The position numbers and the translations under genes were made by a program. A stretch of 64,000 bases of DNA, taken from positions 124,001 to 188,000 of the forward strand of contig NZ_BMYK01000005.1 of assembly GCF_014652235.1 (NCBI RefSeq). The letters run 5' to 3'. The notes below the pieces were generated by a model, which saw only the letters and a list, made by a program, of their open reading frames with translations, was not told where the DNA came from and did no database searches. The stretch comes from Pseudorhodoferax aquiterrae (lineage in GTDB: Bacteria; Pseudomonadota; Gammaproteobacteria; Burkholderiales; Burkholderiaceae_C). Shown here piece after piece: positions 1-8,664 of the stretch. Numbering within the stretch: the stretch's first letter is position 1; each line of letters begins with the position of its first letter.

Positions 1-102
1 CACGCCGTAGCCGGCCGCCTCCAGCGCGTCGACGAGAAAGCCCAGTGCGTCCGGTGCGTCGTCCACCACCTGCACGACCAGCTTGGGCGCCGCGGCCGTC
101 AT
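1..102 (-). CDS. Response regulator, N-terminal fragment (cut by window edge)
   Basis: Only the first 34 codons lie in the window. The start codon (complement of 100-102) overlaps the stop of the upstream kinase gene as ATGA, so the two are probably translationally coupled. The visible peptide has the beginning of a receiver domain: a hydrophobic strand (KLVVQVVDD) ending in the acidic pair that binds magnesium, then a helix. The phospho-acceptor Asp and the output domain lie outside the window. Position right after a hybrid kinase makes it the likely partner regulator. A LuxR/NarL-type DNA-binding output is a guess, based on the palindromic sites found at the neighbouring amide and urea promoters. 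Confidence 0.8.
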   Translation of the reverse strand, partial: MTAAAPKLVVQVVDDAPDALGFLVDALEAAGYGV

Positions 103-3100
103 TCCCGTTGCAACCATCTCAGAAGACTTTCCAGATCGACCCGATCGACCAGCTGGCGCAGGTAGTCGCATTCGCGCTGCGTGGCGGTGTCGGCCGCGGC
201 CATGCGGGCAATGCCGCGCTTGAGGGAGCCCAGGTCGCCGATGCGGGCGAGCCAGATCAGCTCGGCCGTGGCCTCGTTGGACAGCGTATGGGCCAGCGGC
301 GGCGCGGTCTCCTGCGGTGCCGGCGCGGGCGGTGTTTCGTGCAGCCACTCCAGCTGCAGCAGCCGCTCCAGCTGCCCCAGCAATTCGGACTCGGCCACCG
401 GCTTGGTCACGAAGCCGTTGCAGCCGCTGCCGTCCAGCTGCTCGGGCGCGTGGAACACGTTGGCCGAGACCATCACCACGGGCAGCGCCGCATGGCCGGC
501 CTGGCGCAGCGCGCGGCAGGTGGCCCAGCCGTCCATGTCGCCCATGTTCACGTCCAGCAGCACCATGTCGGGCGCATGCGCGGCGACGGCCTGCAGGCAC
601 TCCGGGCCACTGGCGGCCTCCAGCGTGGCGAAGCCCAGCGGGATCAGGATCGCGGCCAGCAGCTGCCGCTGCTCGGGCTGGTCGTCCACGAGCAGCAGCC
701 GGCGCCGCGCGCCCTGGTAGCCGATCACGCGGCGGTGGTTCTCCACCCGGTGCTGGTCGATGGCAGTCAGTTCGCGCATGTACAGCCTGAGCCTGAAGCA
801 GCTGCCCCGGCCCACGGCGCTGTCCACCGAGAGTTCGCCGCCCATGAGGTCGGTCAGCAGCCGCGTGATGGCCAGGCCCAGACCGGTGCCGGGCTCGTGC
901 GCGATGCGGCCCGAGCTGCTGCGCTCGAATGGCAGGAAGATGCGCTCGATGTCGTGCGGCGCGATGCCCAGGCCGGTGTCCTCGACCTCGAAGCGCGCCA
1001 CCTCCATGCGGTGCGAGACGCGCAGCACCACGCTGCCCTCGGCCGTGAACTTGATCGCATTGCTGAGCAGGTTGAGCAGGATCTGGCGCAGCCGCTTGGC
1101 GTCGGCCTGCACGTAGGCGGGCAATGCCCGGGCCGGCAGCTCCAGGCGGAAATCCAGGCCTTTGGCATGGGCCTGCGGCTCCACCATGCGCACGAGATCG
1201 TCGAGGAAGTCGCGCAGCGAGATGGCGGCGGTCTCGATGCGCATGCGGCCGGCCTCGATGCGGGCCAGGTCCAGCATGCCATCGATGAGGCTCGAGAGGT
1301 GCTGTCCGCTGCGCTGGATCGTGGCCACCGGACCGCGCACGGCCTCGCTGGCGGCGCTGCGCAGCAGCACCTGCGAGTAGCCCAGGATGCTGTTGAGCGG
1401 CGTGCGGAACTCGTGGCTCATGCCGGTCACGAAGCGCGTCTTGGCCAGGTTGGCGGCCTCGGCCACTTCCTTGGCCTTCTGCAGCGCCGCGTCGGTGCGC
1501 TTGTGCGCCTCGATCTCGGCCAGCAGCAGCTGGTTCTGGTGGTTGGATTCGTCCTGGGCGACCTCGCGGCTCTCCACACCCAGCACGATCCACCAGGCGC
1601 CTACGGCCAGCAGCAGCAGCGCCAGCGTGTAGACCTTCTGGAAGCCTGCGCGCATGCTGGCGCGCGCGTGTTCGTCCAGGCCGGCAGCCACCACGTCCTG
1701 GTAGTAGACCAGGCCCATCACGGTGGACAGCAGCAGCACAAGGGAAACCAGCACCACGAGGTAGTGTGTGAGCCGGAAGTTCAGCCGCTGCGCCATCGCG
1801 CCGGGCAGCAGCGTGCGCAGCAGGTCCTGCGTCTGCTCGGACGCTTTCGCGCGGCTCTTGCAGCGGTCGTGGCAGCGCGACTCCAGCGTACAGCACAGCG
1901 AGCAGATCGCCGCGCCGTAGGCCGGGCAGAAGGACATGTCCTCGGACTCGAAGCGGTTCTCGCAGACCGAGCAGGCCACGCTTTCGCCGGGCCGCCACAG
2001 CGGCGTGCGCGGCCGCGCGATGTACCAGCGTCCGCGCGTGGCCCAGGCGATCAGCGGCGCGGCCACCAGCGCCGTGCCCAGCGCCAGCAGCGGCGAGAAC
2101 GCGCGCGCGGCCGGCCCCAGCGCGCCCGCGTAGCTGGCCACGCCCAGGGCGCCGGCCAGCAGCGTGGCGCCCACGCCGACCGGGTTGATGTCATACAGGT
2201 GGCCGCGCTGGAACTCGATGCCCTTGGGCGACAGGCCCAGCGGCTTGTTGACGACCAGGTCGGCCACCAGCGCGCCGACCCAGGCGATGGCGATGTTGGC
2301 GTACAGGCCCAGCACCTCCTCCAGGGCGCGGAACACGCCCAGCGTGAGCAGCAGGATGGCGATCAGCACGTTGAACACCAGCCAGACCACGCGGCCCGGG
2401 TGGCTGTGCGTGAGCCGCGCGAAGAAGTTCGACCAGGCCAGCGAGCCGGCGTAGGCATTGGTCACGTTGATCTTGATCTGCGAGAGCACCACGAAGACCA
2501 CCGTGATGGCCACGGCCCAGGCCGGATCCGCGAACAGCAGGCCGAAGGCCGCCAAGTACATCTGCGTCGGGTCCAGCGCCTTGTCCAGCGGCAGCTGGAT
2601 CTGCAGCACCAGGTAGGCCAGCAGCATGCCGCCCATCATCTTCAGCATGCCGGGCACGATCCAGCCCGGCCCAGCGGCCAGCACGGCGGCCCACCAGCGC
2701 AGCCGGTTGGCTGCGGTCTGCTCGGGCAGAAAGCGCAGGAAGTCCACCTGCTCGCCGACCTGCACCACGAGCGCGAAGGCCATGGTGGCGGCCGCGCCGA
2801 ACATCAGCCAGGAGAAGTCGCTCTCGCCCGAGCTGAAACCCGACAGGCCCGGCAGCTGCGCGAACACGCCCGGGTTCTTGACCAGGATGGCGATGAAGGG
2901 CAGCACCAGCAGCGCCAGCCAGAGCGGCTGGGTCCACGACTGCAGCCGGCTGATGAAGGTGATGCCATAGGCCACGAGCGGGATCACCACCAGCGAAGAC
3001 AGCAGGTAGCAGGCCGTGATCGACCACTCGGTGAAGTACAGCTGCAGCGCCGAGGCCATGATGGCGGCCTCCAGCGCGAAGAAGATGAAGGTGAAGCTCG

Positions 3101-3485
3101 CGTAGATCAGCGAGGTGATGGTCGAGCCCAGGTAGCCGAAGCCCGCGCCGCGCGTGAGCAAGTCCATGTCGACCGCGTAGCGCGCCGCGTAGTAGCTGAT
3201 CGGCAGCGCGGTGAGGAAGGTGATGGCGCCGACCAGCAGGATCGCCCACAGCGCGTTGGCAAAGCCGTAGTTCAGCGCCATGGCCGCGCCGATGGCCTCC
3301 AGCGCAAGGAAGGAGACGGCGCCCAGCGCCGTGTTGGCGACGCGGAACTCCGACCAGTGGCGGCGCGCGCGCGGCGTGAAGCGCAGCGAGAAGTCCTCCA
3401 TGGTCTCGTCGGCGACCCAGGTGTTGTACTCCCGGCGGATGCGGAAGATCTTCTGGGCGGGGGCTGCGGTGTGCGTGTCATGCAT
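99..3485 (-). CDS. Hybrid histidine kinase with NCS1-type transporter sensor domain
   Basis: 1128 residues. Residues about 1-480 form a complete NCS1 (cytosine/purine/hydantoin permease-like) domain with many membrane helices. A Cys-rich segment follows at about 503-545 (CSVC, then FCPAYGAAICSLCC), resembling a metal-binding knuckle. Two more membrane helices, a coiled coil, a HisKA domain (H-box MSHEFRTPLN, His near 690), a HATPase domain and a C-terminal receiver (VLLDVNMGDMDG, Asp near 978; TKP Lys) come next. The start at 3485 was chosen because a longer reading would enter the upstream gene; it leaves a 40-base gap to that gene's stop. The design parallels CbrA, where a solute-symporter domain heads a kinase. 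Inference: it senses or transports a nitrogenous compound and controls the neighbouring amide/urea genes through the coupled response regulator. Confidence 0.93.
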   Translation of the reverse strand: MHDTHTAAPAQKIFRIRREYNTWVADETMEDFSLRFTPRARRHWSEFRVANTALGAVSFLALEAIGAAMALNYGFANALWAILLVGAITFLTALPISYYAARYAVDMDLLTRGAGFGYLGSTITSLIYASFTFIFFALEAAIMASALQLYFTEWSITACYLLSSLVVIPLVAYGITFISRLQSWTQPLWLALLVLPFIAILVKNPGVFAQLPGLSGFSSGESDFSWLMFGAAATMAFALVVQVGEQVDFLRFLPEQTAANRLRWWAAVLAAGPGWIVPGMLKMMGGMLLAYLVLQIQLPLDKALDPTQMYLAAFGLLFADPAWAVAITVVFVVLSQIKINVTNAYAGSLAWSNFFARLTHSHPGRVVWLVFNVLIAILLLTLGVFRALEEVLGLYANIAIAWVGALVADLVVNKPLGLSPKGIEFQRGHLYDINPVGVGATLLAGALGVASYAGALGPAARAFSPLLALGTALVAAPLIAWATRGRWYIARPRTPLWRPGESVACSVCENRFESEDMSFCPAYGAAICSLCCTLESRCHDRCKSRAKASEQTQDLLRTLLPGAMAQRLNFRLTHYLVVLVSLVLLLSTVMGLVYYQDVVAAGLDEHARASMRAGFQKVYTLALLLLAVGAWWIVLGVESREVAQDESNHQNQLLLAEIEAHKRTDAALQKAKEVAEAANLAKTRFVTGMSHEFRTPLNSILGYSQVLLRSAASEAVRGPVATIQRSGQHLSSLIDGMLDLARIEAGRMRIETAAISLRDFLDDLVRMVEPQAHAKGLDFRLELPARALPAYVQADAKRLRQILLNLLSNAIKFTAEGSVVLRVSHRMEVARFEVEDTGLGIAPHDIERIFLPFERSSSGRIAHEPGTGLGLAITRLLTDLMGGELSVDSAVGRGSCFRLRLYMRELTAIDQHRVENHRRVIGYQGARRRLLLVDDQPEQRQLLAAILIPLGFATLEAASGPECLQAVAAHAPDMVLLDVNMGDMDGWATCRALRQAGHAALPVVMVSANVFHAPEQLDGSGCNGFVTKPVAESELLGQLERLLQLEWLHETPPAPAPQETAPPLAHTLSNEATAELIWLARIGDLGSLKRGIARMAAADTATQRECDYLRQLVDRVDLESLLRWLQRE

Positions 3486-3525
3486 CAGGGCGGTGCCCGA
3501 CGCAAAAAACGTACCGGGGCCGGAT

Positions 3526-5103
3526 TCAGCCCGACCGTGCGAGCTGGGCCTCCAGCGCCTGCACGCGCTGGCGCAGTTCATGTTCGACCGTGATGTCGGT
3601 GATCAGTCCATACCAGCGCGTGACCTCTCCCTGCGCGTCGAACTGCGGACGCGCCCGGCTGCGCACCCACTTGTGCGTGCCATCGGGCCACAGGATGCCG
3701 AACACGGTCTCGAACGGCTGCTTGCTCGGCAAATGGGCCAGCCACTCGGCGCGCACGCGCAACTGGTCTGCCGGGTCCATGCGCTCGCGCCAGCGGGCGT
3801 GGCGTTCGGCGCTGGTGCTCATGGGTGACCATTCCCAGGTCTGGCCCATGTAGTCGATGCTGCCGTCGGGGCCGGCAGCCCAGGCCACGTTGGGGGCCAG
3901 CGCGATCACCTGGCGGTAGTGTTCGATGGTGTCCTGCAGCGTGCGCTCGGCAGCCACGCGCTCGGAGATGTCGATGGCGAACACCGAGACCCCCAGGACC
4001 TGCCCAGACACGCTGCGCACCTGCTGCAGCGCGATGAGGCTGGTGGTGCCGGCGTCGCGGCGGCGGTACTCGACGGGCGCGAGCGGTTCGCCCTGCAGCA
4101 CGCGCCGCAGCAGCGCGATGAAATCCGCGTGGCGCCGGCCGCCCTGCAGCTGGTCGGCCGTGCGCCCCATCGCCTGCGCCACGTCCAGCCCCAGCATCTC
4201 GCCGATGCGCGCGTTGGCGCTGACGACGCGCAGCTGCGCGTCGAGGAAGCCCAGGCCCACGGGCGCGGCCTGGTACAGCGATTCGAGCTGGTGGAAGCGC
4301 TGGAATGGCGAGGTGTCCAGCGGACGGTCCCGTCTGGAGAAGCTGCCTTGCCGCGCGAGCACCTGCTGCGCCTGTGGTGCGGCCTGCGGCGCGCCCCACA
4401 GGTAGCCCTGGCCGAGCTCGCAGCCCATGCGGGCCAGGATGGCGGCCTGCCGTTCGTTCTCGATGCCCTCGGCCACCACGTGCACGCCCAGGCTCTGGCC
4501 CAGGCCCAGCACGGCGGTCACGATCTTCAGGCTGTTGGGGTCGGTCTCCAGGCCGCGCACGAAGCTGGCATCGATCTTGATCTCGTCGAAGGGCAGGGCC
4601 TGTAGCCGCGTCAGGCTGGAATGGCCGGTGCCGAAATCGTCCAGTGCCAGCCGCATGCCGGCCTGCTTGAACAGCGCGATGGCGCGCTGCGCGGTCGAGT
4701 TGCTGTGGAACAGCGAGCTCTCGGTGATCTCGATGCACAGGCGTTGCAGCGCAAAGCCGCTCGCGGCGGCGGCCGCGCTGACATGGTCGACGATGCCGAG
4801 GTCCAGGAACTGCGTCGGTGCCAGGTTGAACGCGAGATGGAAGTCGCCCGGCCAGGTCCTGACCTGCGCGCAGGCCTGGCGGACCAGGTGCAGGATCAAG
4901 CCGTCCAGCAGGCCCGCCTGCTCGGCCACGGGGATGAAGCGCATCGGAGAGACCGACCCCAGCGTGGGCGAACTCCAGCGTGCCAGCACCTCGAAGCCGG
5001 TGATCTGGCGCGTCTGCAGGTCGACCTGCGGCTGCAGGGCCGGCCAGATTTCCCCAGCTGCGATGGCGTTGCGCAGGTGCCCCAGCAACTGCTGTTCGTC
5101 CAT
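3526..5103 (-). CDS. EAL-domain cyclic-di-GMP phosphodiesterase with C-terminal PAS domains
   Basis: 525 residues. The EAL domain comes first (about 10-255). The signature reads EVLAR instead of EALxR, but the catalytic Glu is kept, as are NLAPTQ, EITES, DDFGTG, the Lys of KIDASF, AEGIE and GQGYLWG, so it should be an active phosphodiesterase. Two PAS/PAC segments follow (about 285-395 and 405-515); the last has the RWYGLITDIT ending typical of PAC motifs. No membrane segment is seen, so it is probably cytoplasmic. The start at 5103 is supported by a strong AAGGAGG seven bases upstream. It lies 40 bp before the kinase gene and is probably co-transcribed with it. EAL before PAS is the reverse of the commoner order. 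Confidence 0.93.
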   Translation of the reverse strand: MDEQQLLGHLRNAIAAGEIWPALQPQVDLQTRQITGFEVLARWSSPTLGSVSPMRFIPVAEQAGLLDGLILHLVRQACAQVRTWPGDFHLAFNLAPTQFLDLGIVDHVSAAAAASGFALQRLCIEITESSLFHSNSTAQRAIALFKQAGMRLALDDFGTGHSSLTRLQALPFDEIKIDASFVRGLETDPNSLKIVTAVLGLGQSLGVHVVAEGIENERQAAILARMGCELGQGYLWGAPQAAPQAQQVLARQGSFSRRDRPLDTSPFQRFHQLESLYQAAPVGLGFLDAQLRVVSANARIGEMLGLDVAQAMGRTADQLQGGRRHADFIALLRRVLQGEPLAPVEYRRRDAGTTSLIALQQVRSVSGQVLGVSVFAIDISERVAAERTLQDTIEHYRQVIALAPNVAWAAGPDGSIDYMGQTWEWSPMSTSAERHARWRERMDPADQLRVRAEWLAHLPSKQPFETVFGILWPDGTHKWVRSRARPQFDAQGEVTRWYGLITDITVEHELRQRVQALEAQLARSG

Positions 5104-5227
5104 GCTTGCCTCCTTGGTATCCGGTTGTAAACCAAAAGGCACCGGTGGTGGGCGAGTTCAGACGAGATCGGGCCCTGGCGCCGAGCAGCCGCGCGGCGCC
5201 TCCGGGCGTGCGGGAGGGCCGCGTCCT

Positions 5228-6649
5228 TCAACGGCCGAGAAGGGCCCGGGATGCGCCCGACAGGCACAGCGCCATCGGTGCAGCAGCGTCGAGCAGGTGC
5301 AGGCAGGCTGCCCCGAACACCGGCTGCAGTTCGGCCAGGCCAGCGGCAACGCCGGTGATGCAATGCGCCTGCACGCCGGTCGCCCGCAGGGCGTCGACGG
5401 CCCGGCGCGCATCGTGCAGCAGATGCCCGGCCTCGAACACGTCGATGTCCCAGGGCTGCCCGTCGCTGAGCAGCACCAGGCCGCGGCGCGGGCTGTCCTC
5501 CTCGGCGAGCAGCGCCTGAGCGTGGCGCAGCGCGGCACCCAGGCGCGTGGAGTGGCGCACGGGCAGCGCGGCAAGGGTGGCCGCATCGCAGGGTGCGCCG
5601 AACTCCACCGCGCGCCAGTAGGCCACCGCGGCGCGGCCGTTGGAAGCGAAGCCGTGCACGGCCACGCGAGCACCCAGAGACGCCAGCCGGCGCGCCAACG
5701 ACAGCGCCGCCTGCTGCTGCGCGGCCTGCACGGTCAGCGGCCCGCCGCACCAGGGGGCCAGCGTCGACCGCGACAGGTCCAGCAGCAGCAATACGCTGGC
5801 GCGTACCGGCGGCACCGTGCGGCGGAACATGCGCGGGTCCCAGGCGCGGTTGCGGCGCCGGTCCGCCAGCGCGGCCACAGCGGCCTGCACGTCCAGCGTC
5901 TCGCCCTCGGCTTCGGGTGGCAAGTGGCGGGGGCGGGGGCGGGGGCGGGGCCGTGGTCCGGCGGCCGGGCGGGCCAGCGAGCGCTCCTGCACACGGCACC
6001 AGGCCGTGCGCCACAGGCCGAGCTGCGCGTGCCATTCGCCGTAGTGCCGCTCCCGCAGCATGGCGACTTCGGCGCCGGGCTGGCTGCCAGCCGCGGGTGC
6101 CGCTGCACCGGCGTCGGCTGGCAACGGGTCGTCTTCGGCGCTGCGGCCGTGGTCCCACAGGTAGCTGTGGTCGTCACGGTAGGCCGGGCCGGGCCGGTAC
6201 CGGGTGTCGAAGGGCACGCGCATCTGCCCCAGCATGTTGGCCAGCAGCAGCGCGAACTGGGCGAAGTCGGCAGGCGGCGCATCGGCCGGCAGCCCCCAGA
6301 ACCCTTGCCGTGCGCGCTGGACCCAGTGGTGCCCGTCGTGGGCTGCCGGATCTGCCAGCACGCGGTCGAGTCGAGCCATCAGCGCAGCGAAGCCCAGCCC
6401 CGGCTCCGCCTGCGCGGGCAGGAAGGGGGCGAACCAGCGGCGCGCGCCTGGCCACTGCGCGACGAGCAGGCGCTCCACGCGCGCGTCCTCCACCGCGGAC
6501 AGCACGGCGAGCGCCAAGGGTTTGCGCCCGCGCGCATCCTGGCCGGTGCGTGAATGCAGCAGATGCGCCGCCGCATGGGCGACGGCCGCCTGCTGCAATC
6601 CAGGCGCACCGGCAGGGGGCAGCAGCAGCTGCGCGGCCGCCGGCGTCAC
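5228..6649 (-). CDS. VWA-domain protein, NorD/CbbO-like
   Basis: 473 residues. The C-terminal third is a von Willebrand A domain with a full MIDAS site: DLSRS, the Thr of HSTRLGAAL, and LLSDGQPWDID. The N-terminal half is the Ala/Arg-rich helical region usual in NorD/CbbO proteins. A linker of Arg-Pro repeats is encoded by a hexanucleotide repeat at 5929-5950. The GTG start (6649) overlaps the stop of the AAA+ gene as GTGA. In characterised systems NorQ/NorD and CbbQ/CbbO act together as ATP-driven metal-insertion or activation chaperones. Here the partner is AmiE-type amidase, so a role in amidase maturation or activation is inference. Family assignment is firm; substrate is unknown. Confidence 0.88.
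   Translation of the reverse strand: MTPAAAQLLLPPAGAPGLQQAAVAHAAAHLLHSRTGQDARGRKPLALAVLSAVEDARVERLLVAQWPGARRWFAPFLPAQAEPGLGFAALMARLDRVLADPAAHDGHHWVQRARQGFWGLPADAPPADFAQFALLLANMLGQMRVPFDTRYRPGPAYRDDHSYLWDHGRSAEDDPLPADAGAAAPAAGSQPGAEVAMLRERHYGEWHAQLGLWRTAWCRVQERSLARPAAGPRPRPRPRPRHLPPEAEGETLDVQAAVAALADRRRNRAWDPRMFRRTVPPVRASVLLLLDLSRSTLAPWCGGPLTVQAAQQQAALSLARRLASLGARVAVHGFASNGRAAVAYWRAVEFGAPCDAATLAALPVRHSTRLGAALRHAQALLAEEDSPRRGLVLLSDGQPWDIDVFEAGHLLHDARRAVDALRATGVQAHCITGVAAGLAELQPVFGAACLHLLDAAAPMALCLSGASRALLGR
5929..5950. repeat. Hexanucleotide G-rich repeat (GGGGGC units) inside the VWA gene
   Basis: Nearly four perfect copies of GGGGGC on the plus strand, giving four runs of at least four G separated by single C. 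It encodes alternating Arg-Pro in the minus-strand VWA gene. A six-base unit keeps the frame if it expands or contracts, so length changes would alter only the linker. The G-rich strand fits the G-quadruplex pattern. Confidence 0.8.
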
Positions 6650-7461
6650 GGATACAGCGCGTCTGCCAGCGCGCGCAGCGCCTGCACGCGCTCGGGTTGA
6701 TCCGACCAGGCCTGCACCAGCGCCAGCTCGCAGGCCACGCGGGCGGGCATACCGCCGGCGATCAGCTGGGCCGCGCGCACCAGCATGCGCATGGAGATGG
6801 CCTGGTCCGCGCCTTCGTCCAGCGCGCGTGTGCGCTCGGCCAGGCCCACCAGCCGCATCGCCTGCTCCACCGCCAGGCCGGACTCGTGCACCACGATGGC
6901 CACCTGGGCCGCCACCGGGGGCGGATCGAAGGCCATGGCCACGAAACGCTGGCGCGTGGCCGGCCGCAGGTCGCGCCCGGCCTGGGGGTTGTAGGAGACC
7001 ACCAGCTGGAAACGCGGGTGTGCCACCAGCAGTTCGCCGTTGCGCTCCAGCGGCAGCACGCGCCGCGTGTCGGCCAGCGGGTGCAGCACGGTGAGCGCAT
7101 CGGGCCGCGCCTCGATCAGCTCGTCCAGGTAGCACAGCGCGCCGTGGCGCGCGGCCAGCGTGAGCGGTCCGTCCTGCCAGCGCGTGCCGTCGGCGTCGAT
7201 CAGCCAGCGGCCCAGCAGGTCGCCGGCCGCCATGTCCTCGTGGCAGGCCACGGTGACCAGCGGCAGGCCCAGCGTCCAGGCCATGTGCTCGACGAAGCGC
7301 GTCTTGCCGCAGCCGGGCGGGCCCTTGAGCAGCAGGGGCAGGCGCAGGGCGCAGGCGTCCCGGAACTGCGCGACCTCATCACCGACCGGACGGTAGTAGG
7401 GCTCGTGCGCGATCCGCCACTGTGCCAGCGGATCGGCCGGTGCCTGCAGAACGGCGCTCAC
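6646..7461 (-). CDS. MoxR-family AAA+ ATPase (CbbQ/NorQ/AmiB-like)
   Basis: 271 residues. Walker A is [10 protein letters not shown], Walker B is [10 protein letters not shown], and the MoxR signature [18 protein letters not shown] includes the arginine finger region. The length matches CbbQ/NorQ (about 260-275). The start is the GTG at 7461, whose GTGA overlaps the amiE stop; its own stop overlaps the VWA start in the same way, so the three genes form a tightly coupled unit. In Pseudomonas aeruginosa the amidase operon also carries an AAA+ gene (amiB) after amiE, which supports a link to amidase function. Role by inference: ATP-driven remodelling or activation together with the VWA protein. 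Confidence 0.9.
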   Translation of the reverse strand: MSAVLQAPADPLAQWRIAHEPYYRPVGDEVAQFRDACALRLPLLLKGPPGCGKTRFVEHMAWTLGLPLVTVACHEDMAAGDLLGRWLIDADGTRWQDGPLTLAARHGALCYLDELIEARPDALTVLHPLADTRRVLPLERNGELLVAHPRFQLVVSYNPQAGRDLRPATRQRFVAMAFDPPPVAAQVAIVVHESGLAVEQAMRLVGLAERTRALDEGADQAISMRMLVRAAQLIAGGMPARVACELALVQAWSDQPERVQALRALADALYP

Positions 7462-8495
7462 CGGTGCTGGGGCAACTGGTTCGGAATGCCCTCGATCGGG
7501 CATTCCGGCGTGCCCGGCGTGCTGCGCGTGATGGCCTCGACTTTCTTGCGCGTGCCCTCGGGGTCCTTGATCCAGTCGGCGTAGAAGCCATAGGGGCAGG
7601 CCGCCACGCCGTGCATGTCCTCGCCCGAATTGATCTTGCCCGTGTAGCCGCGGTGCAGCAGCTTGTACAGGTGGTTCTGCGACTGGCCGTTCTTGCGTGC
7701 GTCGCGGATCAGGTGCATGGAGAGTTCGGCGTAGTTGATGCCCATCTCCTCCTCGCCGCATTCGCCCAGCGTGCGGCCGTCGAAGCCGATCAGCGCGGAA
7801 TGGCCGAAGTACGAGTACACGCCGTCGAAGCCGGTGGCGTTGGCCACGGCCACGTAGCAGTTGTTCATGAACGCCATGGCCTTGGCCACCAGCACCTGCT
7901 GCTCCTTGGCCGGGTACATGTAGCCCTGGCAGCGCACGATGAGTTCGGCGCCCTTCATCGCGCAGTCGCGCCAGATCTCGGGGTAGTTGCCGTCGTCGCA
8001 GATGATGAGGCTGATCTTCAGGCCCTTGGGACCCTCGCTGACGTAGGTGCAGTCGCCCGGGTACCAGCCCTCCACGGGCACCCAGGGCATGATCTTGCGG
8101 TACTTCTGCACGATCTCGCCCGCATCGTTCATGAGGATCAGCGTGTTGTAGGGCGCTTTGTGCGGGTGCTCCTCGTGGCGCTCGCCGGTCAGCGAGAACA
8201 CGCCCCAGACCTTGGCCTTGCGGCAGGCCTCGGCAAAGATGGCCGTCTCCTCGCCGGGCACGGTGGCGGCGGTCTCGTACATCTCTTTGGCGTCGTACAT
8301 GATGCCGTGCGTCGAGTACTCCGGGAACACCACCAGGTCCATGCCCGGCAGCCCCTGCTTCATGCCGACCACCATGTCGGCGATCTTTCGCGCGTTGGCC
8401 AGCACCTCGGCCTTGGTGTGCAGGCGCGGCATCTTGTAGTTGACGACGGCGACGCCCACGCCGTCCTTGCTGCTGGAAATGTCGCCGTGGCGCAT
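7458..8495 (-). CDS. amiE: Aliphatic amidase
   Basis: 345 residues, the usual AmiE length, beginning MRHGDISSS as in the Pseudomonas enzyme. It hydrolyses short aliphatic amides (acetamide, propionamide) to carboxylate and ammonia. The nitrilase-superfamily triad is present: Glu in VVFPEYS, Lys in YRKIMPW and Cys in [10 protein letters not shown]. No signal peptide, so cytoplasmic. An AGGAG lies just upstream of the ATG. It is the first gene of the amiE-AAA+-VWA unit and diverges from the amide-importer operon across a 169-bp region holding a 16-bp palindrome, so import and hydrolysis are probably co-induced. No amiC/amiR genes are seen nearby, so regulation must differ from the Pseudomonas model. 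Confidence 0.97.
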   Translation of the reverse strand: MRHGDISSSKDGVGVAVVNYKMPRLHTKAEVLANARKIADMVVGMKQGLPGMDLVVFPEYSTHGIMYDAKEMYETAATVPGEETAIFAEACRKAKVWGVFSLTGERHEEHPHKAPYNTLILMNDAGEIVQKYRKIMPWVPVEGWYPGDCTYVSEGPKGLKISLIICDDGNYPEIWRDCAMKGAELIVRCQGYMYPAKEQQVLVAKAMAFMNNCYVAVANATGFDGVYSYFGHSALIGFDGRTLGECGEEEMGINYAELSMHLIRDARKNGQSQNHLYKLLHRGYTGKINSGEDMHGVAACPYGFYADWIKDPEGTRKKVEAITRSTPGTPECPIEGIPNQLPQHR

Positions 8496-8559
8496 CGCAT
8501 GGCTCCTGTCTGAAATGGGATCGGGCCACCAGTGTTCTCGCCTGTGGTGTGCCGCGCAC

Positions 8560-8575
8560 TACGTTGAATGACGTA
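8560..8575. promoter_or_regulatory. Palindromic operator TACGT-N6-ACGTA, amiE/amide-importer divergent promoter
   Basis: TACGTTGAATGACGTA. Its reverse complement differs at one base from the site at 15545-15560 before fmdB, and a third copy with the same 5-6-5 geometry precedes urtA (17870-17885). It sits about 65 bp upstream of amiE and 90 bp upstream of the binding-protein gene. It is a probable activator site shared by both directions. Confidence 0.65.
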
Positions 8576-8598
8576 TTCGGCCTGCGCAGGGTCGCGGA

Positions 8599-8604
8599 TA
8601 CCTT
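8599..8604 (+). promoter_or_regulatory. Predicted -10 element (TACCTT) for the amide-importer operon
   Basis: Matches TATAAT at positions 1, 2 and 6 and begins 24 bases after the palindrome ends (23-bp gap), the same gap as at fmdB and urtA. No good -35 is seen, as expected for an activator-dependent promoter. Alone it would be weak evidence; the shared spacing is what supports it. Confidence 0.45.
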
Positions 8605-8664
8605 CTGTTGCACCGCAGCACACCAAGTTCGGTGCCGCGAACGGTTCAACACAAAGGAGTGCCC

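Noticed and set aside
45-3593. 1182-codon open frame on the plus strand opposite the kinase gene
   Set aside because: It is rich in Arg, Gln, His and Ala with no domain, as expected for the antisense of a GC-rich gene. The minus-strand protein has clear transporter, kinase and receiver motifs.
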